A stretch of 51,257 bases of DNA, taken from positions 1 to 51,257 of the forward strand of contig JAJYTD010000031.1 of the NCBI GenBank assembly GCA_021793235.1, in the 5' to 3' direction. The position numbers and the translations under genes were made by a program. Under the pieces are notes generated by a model. It was not told the DNA's origin. It did not search any database and was given only the letters and a program-made list of their open reading frames with translations. This DNA is from Actinomycetes bacterium. GTDB taxonomy: Bacteria > Actinomycetota > Actinomycetes > Streptosporangiales > Streptosporangiaceae. Positions 15,614 to 26,853 of this stretch are shown one piece after another. Position 1 is the first letter of the stretch, and each line of letters begins with the position of its first letter.

Positions 15614-16657
15614 TCAGGGCGCGGGAGCCGGCGCGGTGGCCGGTGCGGGGGTCGGGGGCGCGACCGGCGCGGTGGCCCCGGCGGTACCGTCGGCCAGCCG
15701 TTCGTTGAGCAGCCGCGCCACCGCGTCCATCGCCCGTAGGGTCGGCGCGTGGACCCCGGTGAGGTCGGCCAGCTCGACCACGGCCGTCAGGAGGACGTCC
15801 AGTTCCATGGGCCGGCCGCGCTCGACGTCGTGCAGGGTGGAGGTCCGGTGGTCGCCGGCCCGTTCGGCCCCGGCCAGGCGGCGCTCGATCGAGACGCCCG
15901 GCGTGACCCCCAGCCGGGCGGCCACCTCCAGAGTCTCGGCCATCATGGCGCGGGCCAGCCCGCGGGTCGACCGGTCGCGGCAGATCTGGGCCATGGTGGA
16001 GCGGGTCAGCGCGCTGAGCGGGTTGAAGGTGATGTTGCCCATCAGCTTCACCCAGATGTCCTCGCGCAGCTCCGGCTCGACCGGGCATTTCAGTCCGCCG
16101 GCCGTCATGGCCTCGCTGAACGCGCGGCAGCGCGCTGAGACCGTCCCGTCGGGCTCGCCGATGGAGAACCGGGTGCCCTCCATGTGCCGGATCACCCCCG
16201 GGCGGACGATCTCGGTGGCGGCGTAGACGACGCAGCCGATCGCGCGCTCCACGGGGACCGCCCGGCTGACCGCGCCCCCGGGATCGACCGTGTGGATGCG
16301 GCGCCCGGCGAACGGGCCGCCGATTCCGTGGAAGTACCACCACGGGATGCCGTTCTGCGCGGCCACCACAGCGGTGGAGGGGCCGAGCAGCGGCCGCAGC
16401 AGCGGTCCGGCCGCGGCGTAGTGCTGCGCCTTGAGGCCGAGGAAGACGAAGTCGACCGGTCCGACCTCCGCGGGGTCCGATGTGGCGTGCGGGTGCGCGG
16501 TGAAGTCGCCGCGCGGGCTGAGGACGCGCACACCATCGGTGCGCAGGGCCTCCAGGTGCGCCCCGCGGGCGATGAGGTGGACATCGGCCCCGCCGCGCTG
16601 CAGTGCCGCGCCCGCATAGGCGCCGATCGCGCCGGCGCCCAGAACAGCGATGCGCAT
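15614..16657 (-). CDS. Ketopantoate reductase-like protein (ApbA/PanE family)
   Basis: The protein has 347 residues. The N-terminal Rossmann motif is MRIAVLGAGAIGAYAGAAL. NGIPWW, EIVRPGVIRHMEG and the C-terminal helical domain with KLMGNITFNPLSALTRSTM and MELDVLLTAVVELA (catalytic Lys/Asn/Glu region) are typical of 2-dehydropantoate 2-reductases. A Pro/Ala-rich tail of about 30 residues is unusual. The ATG has AAAGGAG 5-6 nt upstream. It is divergent from the GntR gene and shares its operator motif, so it may act on a C1-related or other 2-oxo acid and not in pantothenate synthesis. That role is inference. Confidence 0.82.
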   Translation of the reverse strand: MRIAVLGAGAIGAYAGAALQRGGADVHLIARGAHLEALRTDGVRVLSPRGDFTAHPHATSDPAEVGPVDFVFLGLKAQHYAAAGPLLRPLLGPSTAVVAAQNGIPWWYFHGIGGPFAGRRIHTVDPGGAVSRAVPVERAIGCVVYAATEIVRPGVIRHMEGTRFSIGEPDGTVSARCRAFSEAMTAGGLKCPVEPELREDIWVKLMGNITFNPLSALTRSTMAQICRDRSTRGLARAMMAETLEVAARLGVTPGVSIERRLAGAERAGDHRTSTLHDVERGRPMELDVLLTAVVELADLTGVHAPTLRAMDAVARLLNERLADGTAGATAPVAPPTPAPATAPAPAP

Positions 16658-16685
16658 GTGGTCTCCTTTCGTTCGGCCGGCAAAG

Positions 16686-16695
16686 TTGTATACAG
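16686..16695. promoter_or_regulatory. GntR-type operator upstream of the PanE-like gene
   Basis: TTGTATACAG with GTATT following, 29 bp upstream of the ATG at 16657 (minus strand). It contains the perfect 8-bp core TGTATACA, the classic FCD-type GntR half-site pair. Confidence 0.65.
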
Positions 16696-16838
16696 TATTC
16701 CAACAAGGGGGTGCGGCAGCCGAGGTGCGGTAAAGGAGAAGGAACGTGCGACTGGAAGAGAATGGGAAGATTCCCCGTTCTTCTCCTCCCTGCTCGGCTG
16801 CCGTCCGCGCCCGCCGATCGAACGCCTTCCTGGATTTC

Positions 16839-16853
16839 GTAGACTGTCTACAT
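16839..16853. promoter_or_regulatory. GntR-type operator upstream of the gntR gene
   Basis: GTAGAC-T-GTCTAC (16839-16851) is a perfect palindrome, and CTGTCTACAT (16844-16853) fits the shared motif. It is 30 bp before the regulator's ATG at 16883, suggesting autoregulation. Confidence 0.68.
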
Positions 16854-16882
16854 CATTCGGATGCGGAGTCGGAGTAGCGTCT

Positions 16883-17572
16883 ATGTCCTCTCAGCCGTTG
16901 AAGATCGCGGTGGCCGGTCGGGTACAGCGGCCCGCCCCGCTGCGCGAGGCCGTCTACGAGTCGATCCTTGATCTGATCACCACCCGGGAACTGCCACCGG
17001 GACGGCACCTGGTCGAGAGCGAGCTCGCCGAGCACCTGGGCGTCTCTCGCCAGCCGGTGCGCGAGGCGCTGCAGCGCCTCGACAACGAAGGCTGGGTCGA
17101 CCTGCGGCCCGGCTACGGAGCGTTCGTGCACACCCCCACCGAGAGCGAGGCCGACCAGTTGCTGGCGGTGCGCGCGCTCCTGGAGACGGAGTCGGCGCGG
17201 CTGGCCGCACGCAACGCCGGGCCGGCCGAGATCGACCTGCTCCGGCAACTGTGGCGGTCCGGTACCGAGGCGGTGGGCGACAACGACGTCGACGCCGTGG
17301 TCACCGCCAACGCCGACTTCCACCGCGGCGTGACCCACGCGTCGGGAAACCGGGTCCTGGCCGAACTGGCGGCCCAGGTCGACCGCCGCGTCCGCTGGTA
17401 CTACGCGCCCATCGCGCGTGCGCGCGGCCACGCCTCCTGGGACGAGCACGCCTGCATCATCGACGCCATCGCCGCGGGCGAGGAGGCCGAAGCGGCCCGC
17501 CTCATGCGCGAACACACCGAACGCACCCGCCGCACCTATCACGAGCAGGTCGAGGAGCCGTCCGCGCAGTAA
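16883..17572 (+). CDS. GntR-family (FadR/FCD subfamily) regulator of the formate dehydrogenase locus
   Basis: The protein has 229 residues. The winged-helix domain spans about 12-80, with PLREAVYESILDLIT, LVESELAEHLGVSRQPVREAL and EGWVDLRPGYGAFV. The FCD effector domain (85-220) carries the metal/ligand-type positions ADFHRGVTHASGN and HACIIDAIAAGE, with histidines typical of FCD sensors of carboxylic acids. ATG 16883 has GGAG 8 nt upstream. It is divergent from the PanE-like gene. Its motif recurs before four units of the cluster, so it probably controls formate oxidation in response to an organic acid. Confidence 0.88.
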   Translation: MSSQPLKIAVAGRVQRPAPLREAVYESILDLITTRELPPGRHLVESELAEHLGVSRQPVREALQRLDNEGWVDLRPGYGAFVHTPTESEADQLLAVRALLETESARLAARNAGPAEIDLLRQLWRSGTEAVGDNDVDAVVTANADFHRGVTHASGNRVLAELAAQVDRRVRWYYAPIARARGHASWDEHACIIDAIAAGEEAEAARLMREHTERTRRTYHEQVEEPSAQ

Positions 17573-17577
17573 GCCCG

Positions 17578-19605
17578 TCACACGTGGTCGCGCGGGATAT
17601 CGGTGTTCCACGTGTGGGCGAACACGCGCTGACCGCCCTCATAGGCGTCGAGCGTGGCGTGCAAGCAGAACTTCCGCGGTGTCGAGGTGAGCACGGTCGT
17701 GGTGACCGTCTCCACGTCCCAGTCGCCGCGGCAGAACCGCATGTGCCATTCGGTCCGGCCGCGTACAGAGGAGAAGTCGTCGCCCTGGGAATCATAGACC
17801 TCCACCGAGCGGCGGGTGACATCCAGGTCGATGTCCTCGAAGCGCACCGTCCCCAGGTCTTTGATCACCTCCAGCGAGGAGCGGTAGCCCACCAGGTCGC
17901 GCCGCACCTCCCAGCCCTGCTCGCCCGGTTCGACCTGTGTGGTCACCAGCGGTGGCGCCCCCTCCGGGTCGCCGAAGGGGCGCGGGGACACCTGATCGGC
18001 CTCCTCGGTGGGGCGCACCGGCAGCATGAGCTCGGTCCGCCCTTCCAGCAGCACCGTGAGCACCACCGGTTCGGGCGGCGGCCAGGCCAGCGGCCAGTAC
18101 GACGTCGAGATCGACACCCGGATGCGGTGCCCGGGCGGAAAGGCCTGCGCGCAGCCGTTCATCGGGATATCCACCCGGTAGCGCTCGCCCGGCACCAGTT
18201 CCTCGGGGGCGTCGTGCCCGCGGGTGTGCGTCAGGTTGAGCAGCCCGTAGGTGACCCGGGTGGCCTTGCCGTCGGGGGCGACATCGGACAGCCGCACCGC
18301 GGCCATCGCCACGGGCCGGTCCACGGTGAACTCCAGGTTCAGCACGGGCGCCCCCAGGATCTCGACGCGCTCGGTCAAGACGTCGCTGTCGAAGACGAGT
18401 GAGCCCCCGTCGTCCTCCCGCTGGTCAGAAGGCAGGTCCGGGGGCGCGTTGTAGGAGCACCACTTGCCGGCGAACTGGCCGACCGACAACGGTGACTGGA
18501 CCATGGCCTGCGCCGGCTCGACCTCGGCGTCGAGCGGGGCGAGGCGGTGCAGTTCTACGGGATAGCGCTCATAGCGGACACGGGGCGAGGGCCATCGGGT
18601 CTCGCCCACCCAGCGCCCGGGCCGCTCGGTATAGGAGGTGGAGGGCGGCACGCTCTCCTGCATCCAGATCCGCAGCACCGGATCGTCCATGATGCCGTTG
18701 TCGGTGCCTTTGAGCCACCGGTCCCACCAGCGGACGCACTGCTGCAGAAAACCGATGGCCGGACCCGGGACCCCGATGTGGGGGTACTTGTGCGACCACG
18801 GCCCGACCAGCCCCAGCCGGGGCACATCCAGTCCTTCCATCAGCCGGAACACGGCATTGGAGTAGCCGTCGGCCCAGCCGCTCACCGCCATCACCGGCAC
18901 CTCGATCGCGGAGAGGTCCTCACACACCGAGCCGTGCCGCCAGTAGTCGTCGCGGCGCTGGTGGCGCAGCCACGTGTCGAGCCACAGGCCGCTGCGGTCC
19001 AGCCGCTCATGCCACATGTCGCGCCACTGCGGCCCGACCACGTCGGGATCGGGCGGGCAAGAGGTGTAGGCGAACATGGTGGAGGCCCACGAGAGGTTGT
19101 CGCCGAGCAGGCAGCCGCCCATGTAGTGGACGTCGTCGGCGTAGCGGTCGTCGGTGGAGGACAGGGTGATGATCGCGGCCAGGCTCTCGGGCTGCCGGGC
19201 CGCCACCTGCAGGGCGTTGAAGCCGCCCCAGGAGATCCCCATCATGCCGGTCTGCCCGGTGCACCAGGGCTGTGCGGCCAGCCAGGCCAGCACCTCCTCG
19301 GCATCGCGCAGCTCCTGCTCCAGGTACTCGTCCTGGAGCACCCCCTCGGAGTCGCCGCTGCCCCGCAGGTCCACCCGGGCGCACGCATAGCCGTGGCCGG
19401 CCATATAGGGGTGGTGGATGGAGTCGCGCTGGGCCGTGAGGTCGCGCTGCCGGTAGGGGATGAACTCCAGCACGGCGGGGACCGGTTCGTCGTCGGAGTT
19501 CTTCGGCCGCCAGATCCGGGCCGCCAGCCGGGTGCCGTCGGCCATGGGGATCCAGATACCGCCGTCCTCCCGTACCTCGTGCGGCAGGGACGTCACCGTG
19601 CGCAT
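17578..19605 (-). CDS. CocE/NonD-family alpha/beta hydrolase (X-Pro dipeptidyl-peptidase S15 type)
   Basis: The protein has 675 residues. The N-terminal alpha/beta hydrolase domain shows the nucleophile elbow GISWGG (Ser in TGMMGISWGGFNALQ), the oxyanion-type RVDLRGSGDSEG, and a likely catalytic His in GPWSHKYPH. The C-terminal jelly-roll (X-Pro peptidase C-terminal) domain begins around 400 (LTERVEILGAPVLNLEFTV). No signal peptide is seen. The ATG lies 6 nt after the ATP-grasp stop, and the ribosome site AAGGAGTGA spans that stop, so the two genes are translationally coupled. Family members hydrolyse or transfer acyl groups on esters, beta-lactams and peptides. The product here is unknown. 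Confidence 0.85.
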   Translation of the reverse strand: MRTVTSLPHEVREDGGIWIPMADGTRLAARIWRPKNSDDEPVPAVLEFIPYRQRDLTAQRDSIHHPYMAGHGYACARVDLRGSGDSEGVLQDEYLEQELRDAEEVLAWLAAQPWCTGQTGMMGISWGGFNALQVAARQPESLAAIITLSSTDDRYADDVHYMGGCLLGDNLSWASTMFAYTSCPPDPDVVGPQWRDMWHERLDRSGLWLDTWLRHQRRDDYWRHGSVCEDLSAIEVPVMAVSGWADGYSNAVFRLMEGLDVPRLGLVGPWSHKYPHIGVPGPAIGFLQQCVRWWDRWLKGTDNGIMDDPVLRIWMQESVPPSTSYTERPGRWVGETRWPSPRVRYERYPVELHRLAPLDAEVEPAQAMVQSPLSVGQFAGKWCSYNAPPDLPSDQREDDGGSLVFDSDVLTERVEILGAPVLNLEFTVDRPVAMAAVRLSDVAPDGKATRVTYGLLNLTHTRGHDAPEELVPGERYRVDIPMNGCAQAFPPGHRIRVSISTSYWPLAWPPPEPVVLTVLLEGRTELMLPVRPTEEADQVSPRPFGDPEGAPPLVTTQVEPGEQGWEVRRDLVGYRSSLEVIKDLGTVRFEDIDLDVTRRSVEVYDSQGDDFSSVRGRTEWHMRFCRGDWDVETVTTTVLTSTPRKFCLHATLDAYEGGQRVFAHTWNTDIPRDHV

Positions 19606-19611
19606 GCGCGA

Positions 19612-20907
19612 TCACTCCTTCCCGTCGACCTCATCGCTCTCCTCGACATCCTCGATCTCGAACGGCAGGCGGGCCAGGCACAGCTCGTAGGTGCGCCAGA
19701 GCTCCTCGGTGCCCTCGGCCCCCACGAAGACCTCCACGAGCTCGTAGCTGTAGCTGTCCTGCAGCTGCATATCGGACAGCCGGACACCGGGGTCGACCAT
19801 GATCCGGGCCGTGGTGCCCGGGATGTCCTGCTCCATCCGGACGACATCGTCCTTATTGGGCGCATAGTGCACGATGCCGTCGGTGAACCGGCGCAAGAAC
19901 CACTTCGCGGCGACGCTGTACTCGCCGTGCCCCGGATCCAGTTCCGGTTCGCGGCCCAGCGCCAGCCGGACCTCGACCTCGTGGTTGGGGGTGCCGTCGA
20001 CCAGTTCGAACAGTTTCGCGTGCGACTGGGAATGGCGGGGGTTGATCTCCAGCAGCCGGATGTCGTCGGTCTCCGGATCCCAGAAATACTCGATGTTGAA
20101 CGTCGAGGAGTCCAGCCCGATCCGCCGGATGACGCGCGTGGAGATGTCGGTGAGGCGGTCGCGGACCGGCCCGGGCAGGCTGGAGGGGTACTGGTAGCTC
20201 AGGAAACTGGGGGAGTCGGGGTAGGTGGCCGAGTCCACGATCCCGTAGACGGTGGGCTCCCCGCCCCGGCAGTAGCCCTCCACGGTCACCTGCTGCCCGC
20301 TGACCTCCTCCTCGGCCAGGCACGCCGATCCGCCGGCCCGAGCCACCGCCTCGGGCAGCTCGATGCGGTCCAGCACGAACTCGAACGGCTCCCCCAGGCG
20401 GCCGGCGCCCTCCGCGATCTCGGCCAGGGCGGCGCGGAAGCCCGCATCGTCCTCGACGCGAAACGCCAGCTCCGAGGAGTAGGACTTCACCGGCTTGAGC
20501 CACAGCGGATAGGAGAGGTGCTCCGGAGGGCGCTCTGCGTCGAAGCCGACCTCGGCGAAGCCCGGCACCTCGTCGATGACGGTGCTCTGCTCCAGGCGGC
20601 TCCAGTACTTGTGCTCGCACTTGACGACCGCCTCCAGCGGGGCCGACGGCAGCCCTCGCTCCGCGCACAGGATCGGAACCAGGGTGCTCACCGGAAAGTC
20701 CCAGTAGCCCATGATCGCATCCACCGTGCCGTCGAACGCGTCGAGCTCGGCCCGCGCGGCCGCCAGCAGCCCGGGAAGGTCGATGTCGCCGCGCAGCCGC
20801 GGGATGTCCAGCAGCGGATGGAAGCGGTACTGGGAGAGGTGGGGAAGGCTGTCCATGGTCGCGCGGTTGTGCTCGTCCAAGCCGAGCACGAAGATGTTCT
20901 CGCTCAA
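19612..20907 (-). CDS. ATP-grasp enzyme (carboxylate-amine/thiol ligase type)
   Basis: The protein has 431 residues from TTG 20907, which has AAGGGG 7 nt upstream. A GTG at 20934 would add nine residues but has no ribosome site. The N-terminus SENIFVLGLDEHNRATM is the pre-ATP-grasp Rossmann-like domain. ATP-binding features are WLKPVKSYSS (Lys), the grasp loop AEEEVSGQQVTVEGYC, and the Mg site FNIEYFWDPETDDIRLLEINPRHS (Glu, Asn), quoted in part. Such enzymes form an acyl-phosphate and ligate it to an amine. Coupling with a CocE-type hydrolase suggests a two-enzyme pathway making or modifying an amide or ester product. Confidence 0.82.
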   Translation of the reverse strand: MSENIFVLGLDEHNRATMDSLPHLSQYRFHPLLDIPRLRGDIDLPGLLAAARAELDAFDGTVDAIMGYWDFPVSTLVPILCAERGLPSAPLEAVVKCEHKYWSRLEQSTVIDEVPGFAEVGFDAERPPEHLSYPLWLKPVKSYSSELAFRVEDDAGFRAALAEIAEGAGRLGEPFEFVLDRIELPEAVARAGGSACLAEEEVSGQQVTVEGYCRGGEPTVYGIVDSATYPDSPSFLSYQYPSSLPGPVRDRLTDISTRVIRRIGLDSSTFNIEYFWDPETDDIRLLEINPRHSQSHAKLFELVDGTPNHEVEVRLALGREPELDPGHGEYSVAAKWFLRRFTDGIVHYAPNKDDVVRMEQDIPGTTARIMVDPGVRLSDMQLQDSYSYELVEVFVGAEGTEELWRTYELCLARLPFEIEDVEESDEVDGKE

Positions 20908-21017
20908 GGGCGTACCCCTTTCGTCGCGTCGCACCGACCGCGACTACCCACCCCGGCCGCTTTCACCCGTGAACCTCCGCAGAGGCCGGGATCGACGTGG
21001 GGCGGGGCCGGGCCCTT

Positions 21018-22529
21018 TCAGTCGCGGCGGGTGTAGGTGGCCCCCGGCTTCAGCTCGGATCCCTCGAAGAGGTCGGAGACGGTGACGAAGTGGTACCCCT
21101 TGGCGTGGAGCCGGCGGAGCACGTCAGGGACCGCGTCGACGGTGGACTTGTGGATGTCGTGGAAGAGCACCACGCTGCCCGGGCGGGTGTCCGCCACCGC
21201 GATGTCGACGACCTTCTCGGAGTCCCGGTGCTGCCAGTCGAGGGTGTCGACGTCCCACAGGATCACCGGGGCATCGGTGTGGTCGAGCGTGGTCTCGTTG
21301 AACGCCCCGTACGGCGGCCGAAGAGTGCGCGGCGGTTCCCCGGAGGCCTCCTCGATCGCCTCAGCGGTGCGGGACAGGTCCTTCTCGACGGCCGGACCGG
21401 ACTTCTGCGCCAGGTTGTCGTGCTTCCAGCTGTGGCTGCCGATCTCGTGGCCCTCCTCGGCGGTCCGGGCCACCACACCGGGCATCTCCTCCACCATCTG
21501 CCCCAGGACATAGAAGGTGGCATCGGCGGAGTAGGCGTCGAGGGCGTCCAGCACCTCCCCGGTGTGTTCACCGGGGCCATCGTCGAAAGTGAGCGCAACG
21601 CAGGGAACCCGGTCGCAGTCGATGCCGCTCCCCGAGGCCGCGGCCGGCTCCGCGAACCCGCCGAGGTCGGCTCCTTCCGCTCCGGCGGCTGCGGCCTCGC
21701 CTGCGCGCACCCCGAACTCCGACAGCAGCGGCTGGGCCGTCTGGGCGTCCAGGGCGACGCGGACCCGTTGCCCGGAGTCGGCGTCGGCGGCCGGGTCGGG
21801 GAGGCTGACCACCAGGCCGCCGTTGGGCGCGAACCCGACGTCGTGCAGCGGGGAGTCCGCCAGTTCGTCGGCCAGTTCCCAGGCGGCCTGGGCATCCACA
21901 TCGGATGGCTCGGACGGCTCCGCGGCCGGCGCGCTCGACTGTGCGGGCGAGGGCAGCCCCTCGGGAAGGTCCTCGGCCGCGACGCCCTGTTCATCCTGCA
22001 GCAGGCGCGACACCTGGGCGGCGGCGGTGTCGATCGCCTCCTCTCCGCTGAACAGGGCCGTCCAGGGGAGCACCGCACCGGAATCGGCGTCGTACCAGCG
22101 CGTGGTGGTCGCCACGGTCGTGCCGGAGTCGTCTTCGCGCGTACTGGTGATACGGGCCCCCAGCACGCCCTTGGCCGCCGCCAGGAAGGTGGCCTGCTGC
22201 CGGAGGGAGGCCTCGCCCTCACCGTCGTTCCCGGTCATGAAGTCGGTGTGGTTCTCGGCCATGGAGGTGCGGATTTCGCTGGTGAACGCCGGCGCCCCCG
22301 CTACGACGGGGATCTGTGCGCTGATGCGCGGCCCGTCCTGGTCAACGGTGTACTCCTCGATGTCCACACCGTCGATCCGCTGCGGGGCCATGGTGATCAG
22401 GTCGCCCTTCGCCTCGAGCTCGCTCTCGGGAACGCCTCCCGGAACAGCCAGGAGGGACAGCGCGACGCCGGCGAGCAGCACGGCTCGCACACGGGTCGGG
22501 AAGCGCAGCACCACAGACGGCCTCGTCAT
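21018..22529 (-). CDS. PdaC-like secreted polysaccharide deacetylase with RsiV/DUF3298-type domain
   Basis: The protein has 503 residues from ATG 22529, with a signal peptide (TRVRAVLLAGVALSLLAVPG). Residues ~50-290 resemble the RsiV/DUF4163-DUF3298 region (RISAQIPVVAG, TRWYDADSGAVLPW). The NodB domain (~310-490) has all five motifs: TFDDGPG, HSWKHDNL, RPPYGAFNE, DVDTLDW and LFHDIH. This arrangement is that of PdaC-type peptidoglycan or chitooligosaccharide N-acetyl deacetylases acting outside the membrane. It is divergent from valS with 341 bp between. Nothing points to regulation. Confidence 0.9.
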   Translation of the reverse strand: MTRPSVVLRFPTRVRAVLLAGVALSLLAVPGGVPESELEAKGDLITMAPQRIDGVDIEEYTVDQDGPRISAQIPVVAGAPAFTSEIRTSMAENHTDFMTGNDGEGEASLRQQATFLAAAKGVLGARITSTREDDSGTTVATTTRWYDADSGAVLPWTALFSGEEAIDTAAAQVSRLLQDEQGVAAEDLPEGLPSPAQSSAPAAEPSEPSDVDAQAAWELADELADSPLHDVGFAPNGGLVVSLPDPAADADSGQRVRVALDAQTAQPLLSEFGVRAGEAAAAGAEGADLGGFAEPAAASGSGIDCDRVPCVALTFDDGPGEHTGEVLDALDAYSADATFYVLGQMVEEMPGVVARTAEEGHEIGSHSWKHDNLAQKSGPAVEKDLSRTAEAIEEASGEPPRTLRPPYGAFNETTLDHTDAPVILWDVDTLDWQHRDSEKVVDIAVADTRPGSVVLFHDIHKSTVDAVPDVLRRLHAKGYHFVTVSDLFEGSELKPGATYTRRD

Positions 22530-22833
22530 GACGGAATCGCGGACGGGTTGAGCGGGAGGCGGACGAAGCGCGGCGTGAACGCGGAGCCCCCGCACGGCGA
22601 ACATACGGCGGGGCCGTCGCCGGTGCAATTCTGCCCAATACCGGCGTGGCGCCACGGCGCGGGCGCACCAGCCCCGCGGACAAAGGCGGATCCGACGGCC
22701 GGACCACCGCATCAACACGCAGAGTCGCCGGTGTCCGGACCGGTCCGAGGACGGCTCGATCGTGGCGCGCCCTGAGCGCGATCAGAGGGTCAAGGCCGGG
22801 TCAAGGCAGCCGCGCGCCGCGCGCCCGTCCGGT

Positions 22834-22862
22834 TTGGGATGGGCTGGTGAGCGGCATACAAT
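22834..22862 (+). promoter_or_regulatory. valS promoter, probably giving a leaderless mRNA
   Basis: TTGGGA (22834-22839), a 17-bp spacer and TACAAT (22857-22862) form a good housekeeping-sigma promoter. Transcription would begin about 7 nt later, at 22868-22871, that is at the GTG start of valS (22871). No Shine-Dalgarno sequence is present before that GTG. Confidence 0.65.
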
Positions 22863-22870
22863 TCCTCTCT

Positions 22871-25528
<2,658 letters not shown>

Positions 25529-25736
25529 ACGCCGAACGGCATCCGAACGGCCAGGGCTCACCGGCGGCGCGGGCGGTCAGGAAGTACGCGACCGAAGGCG
25601 GCCGCCCGGGGCGGTGGCTGCGGCGACCCACGACCGGTGGCTGCGGCGCGGCCGGGCGGGCGCCGAACCGCGCCTGCAGGCGGAAGCGGTCCGCGAGTGG
25701 GTTCTCGCCCCTGAGGCCAGAGCCGCGACCTCCGTC
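25529..25736. other. Spacer between convergent valS and ku
   Basis: These 208 GC-rich bases lie between two gene ends. I see no gene. An internal repeat CCGAACGGC / CCGAACGGC occurs at 25532-25554. No clear single terminator hairpin was identified. Confidence 0.35.
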
Positions 25737-26543
25737 TCAGCGGCCGGCGCCCTGGCCCGCGCCGGCCGCGCCGCCGCGCAGGCTCGCGCGCAGGGTCTCG
25801 ACCAGCCTGGTCACCGCGGTCCTCCTGGGCTCGGGCTCCTCCTCGGTGTAGCCCGGCCGGCGGCCGGAGTGCTTGGCCTGGATGAGTTCGGCAAGCCGCT
25901 CCTGGTAGTCGTCGGTGTAGTCCGTTGGGCGCCACTCCTGGGCCATGGACTCGATCAGTTGCCCGGCGAGATCGAGCTCGTGCTCCTCCACCTGTGCCTG
26001 GGGGATGTCGGGCAGCACTGCGTCGGGGTCGCGGACCTCGTCGGCCCACCACAGGGTGCTCAGCGTCAGGACGCCGTGCTGGGGTCCGATGACCGCCAGG
26101 TGCTGGCGGTGGCGCATCACAAAGGAGGCGACGGCCAGCCGGCCGGACCGCTCCAGTGCCGCGCACAGCAGCCTGTAGGGCCGGGCCGAGGCCGCGATCT
26201 GGGGGGCCAGGTAGTAGGTGGAGTCGTACCACAGCGGCTCCACCGACCCGGCGGGCACGAACGCCGACACCTCCAGGACGCGGGAGCGGCCCAGGGCGAT
26301 CCGGTCCAACTCCTCGGGCTCCAGCACCACGTAGTCGCCGTCGACCCGGGCGCCCCTGACGATGTCCCCGGTCGCCACCTCCTCGCCCGTGCGCTCGTTG
26401 ACCTTGCGGTAGCGGACCCGGTCTGAAGTGCCCCGCTGAAGCTGGTAGAACCGCGTCCCGTGGTGCTCGGTCGCGCCGAACAGCCGGACCGGAACGTTGA
26501 CCAGCCCGAAGGACAGCGATCCCTTCCATACCGGCGATGCCAT
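25737..26543 (-). CDS. ku: Non-homologous end-joining protein Ku
   Basis: The protein has 268 residues, the usual bacterial Ku length. It starts MASPVWKGSLSFGLVNVPVRL, the hallmark N-terminus, quoted here to 20 residues or so, and contains the Ku beta-barrel core (YDSTYYLAPQ, SGRLAVASFVMRHRQHLAVI) and a short basic/Gly-rich C-terminal tail. ATG 26543 has AGGGAGGT 5 nt upstream. As a homodimer Ku binds broken DNA ends and recruits LigD. No ligD is within the window, so the partner must be elsewhere. Confidence 0.95.
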   Translation of the reverse strand: MASPVWKGSLSFGLVNVPVRLFGATEHHGTRFYQLQRGTSDRVRYRKVNERTGEEVATGDIVRGARVDGDYVVLEPEELDRIALGRSRVLEVSAFVPAGSVEPLWYDSTYYLAPQIAASARPYRLLCAALERSGRLAVASFVMRHRQHLAVIGPQHGVLTLSTLWWADEVRDPDAVLPDIPQAQVEEHELDLAGQLIESMAQEWRPTDYTDDYQERLAELIQAKHSGRRPGYTEEEPEPRRTAVTRLVETLRASLRGGAAGAGQGAGR

Positions 26544-26853
26544 CGGCCACCTCCCTCTCTCTCCGCTACCCCTGCCCGAGATCAGGTAAAAAGCCCGGAT
26601 TTGCAGGTAAAACAGCGAAAGAGGTCCGGGAAGGCGGGCCGGAACGGGGCGAGTGCCTCCCGTGTGCCGGCGCCCGCGCCGAGGTGAAAATCTACAGCAT
26701 AAAGGACGGTGGTGTTCTTCACTGGTCACCGCACCCGGCCACGACCCGAATCAATAACAAATCACCCCGGGAGCAGAACCCGGACCCGTCGGCCGCCCTC
26801 ACATCTGAGAGCATCGCATCGTTTCAACGGCCATATTCGCCATAGGGAGCAGC
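26544..26853. other. Spacer between divergent ku and the small membrane protein
   Basis: This 310-bp region is relatively AT-rich and must hold promoters for both flanking genes. It contains copy 1 of an 18-bp motif (26688-26705). GGGAGC before ATG 26854 is a ribosome site. No small gene could be supported. Confidence 0.45.
26688..26705. repeat. AAATCTACAnnrTmAAGG motif, copy 1
   Basis: AAATCTACAGCATAAAGG. It shares 14 invariant positions with copies at 39802 and 51196. It is located 145 bp upstream of ku and 149 bp upstream of the gene at 26854. Confidence 0.45.

Noticed and set aside
13140-16226. A 1028-codon open frame on the plus strand
   Set aside because: It lies antisense to fdhA and the PanE-like gene, whose motifs are unmistakable. 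Its product is the Arg/Gly/Val/Gln-rich type produced opposite GC-rich genes and resembles no family.
18547-21036. An 829-codon open frame on the plus strand
   Set aside because: It is antisense to the CocE/NonD and ATP-grasp genes, both with clear catalytic motifs, and its product has no recognisable domain.
25558-26550. A 330-codon minus-strand frame overlapping ku
   Set aside because: It is the same strand in another frame, with an Arg/Pro/Gly-rich product. Ku is in the competing frame with its standard N-terminus.
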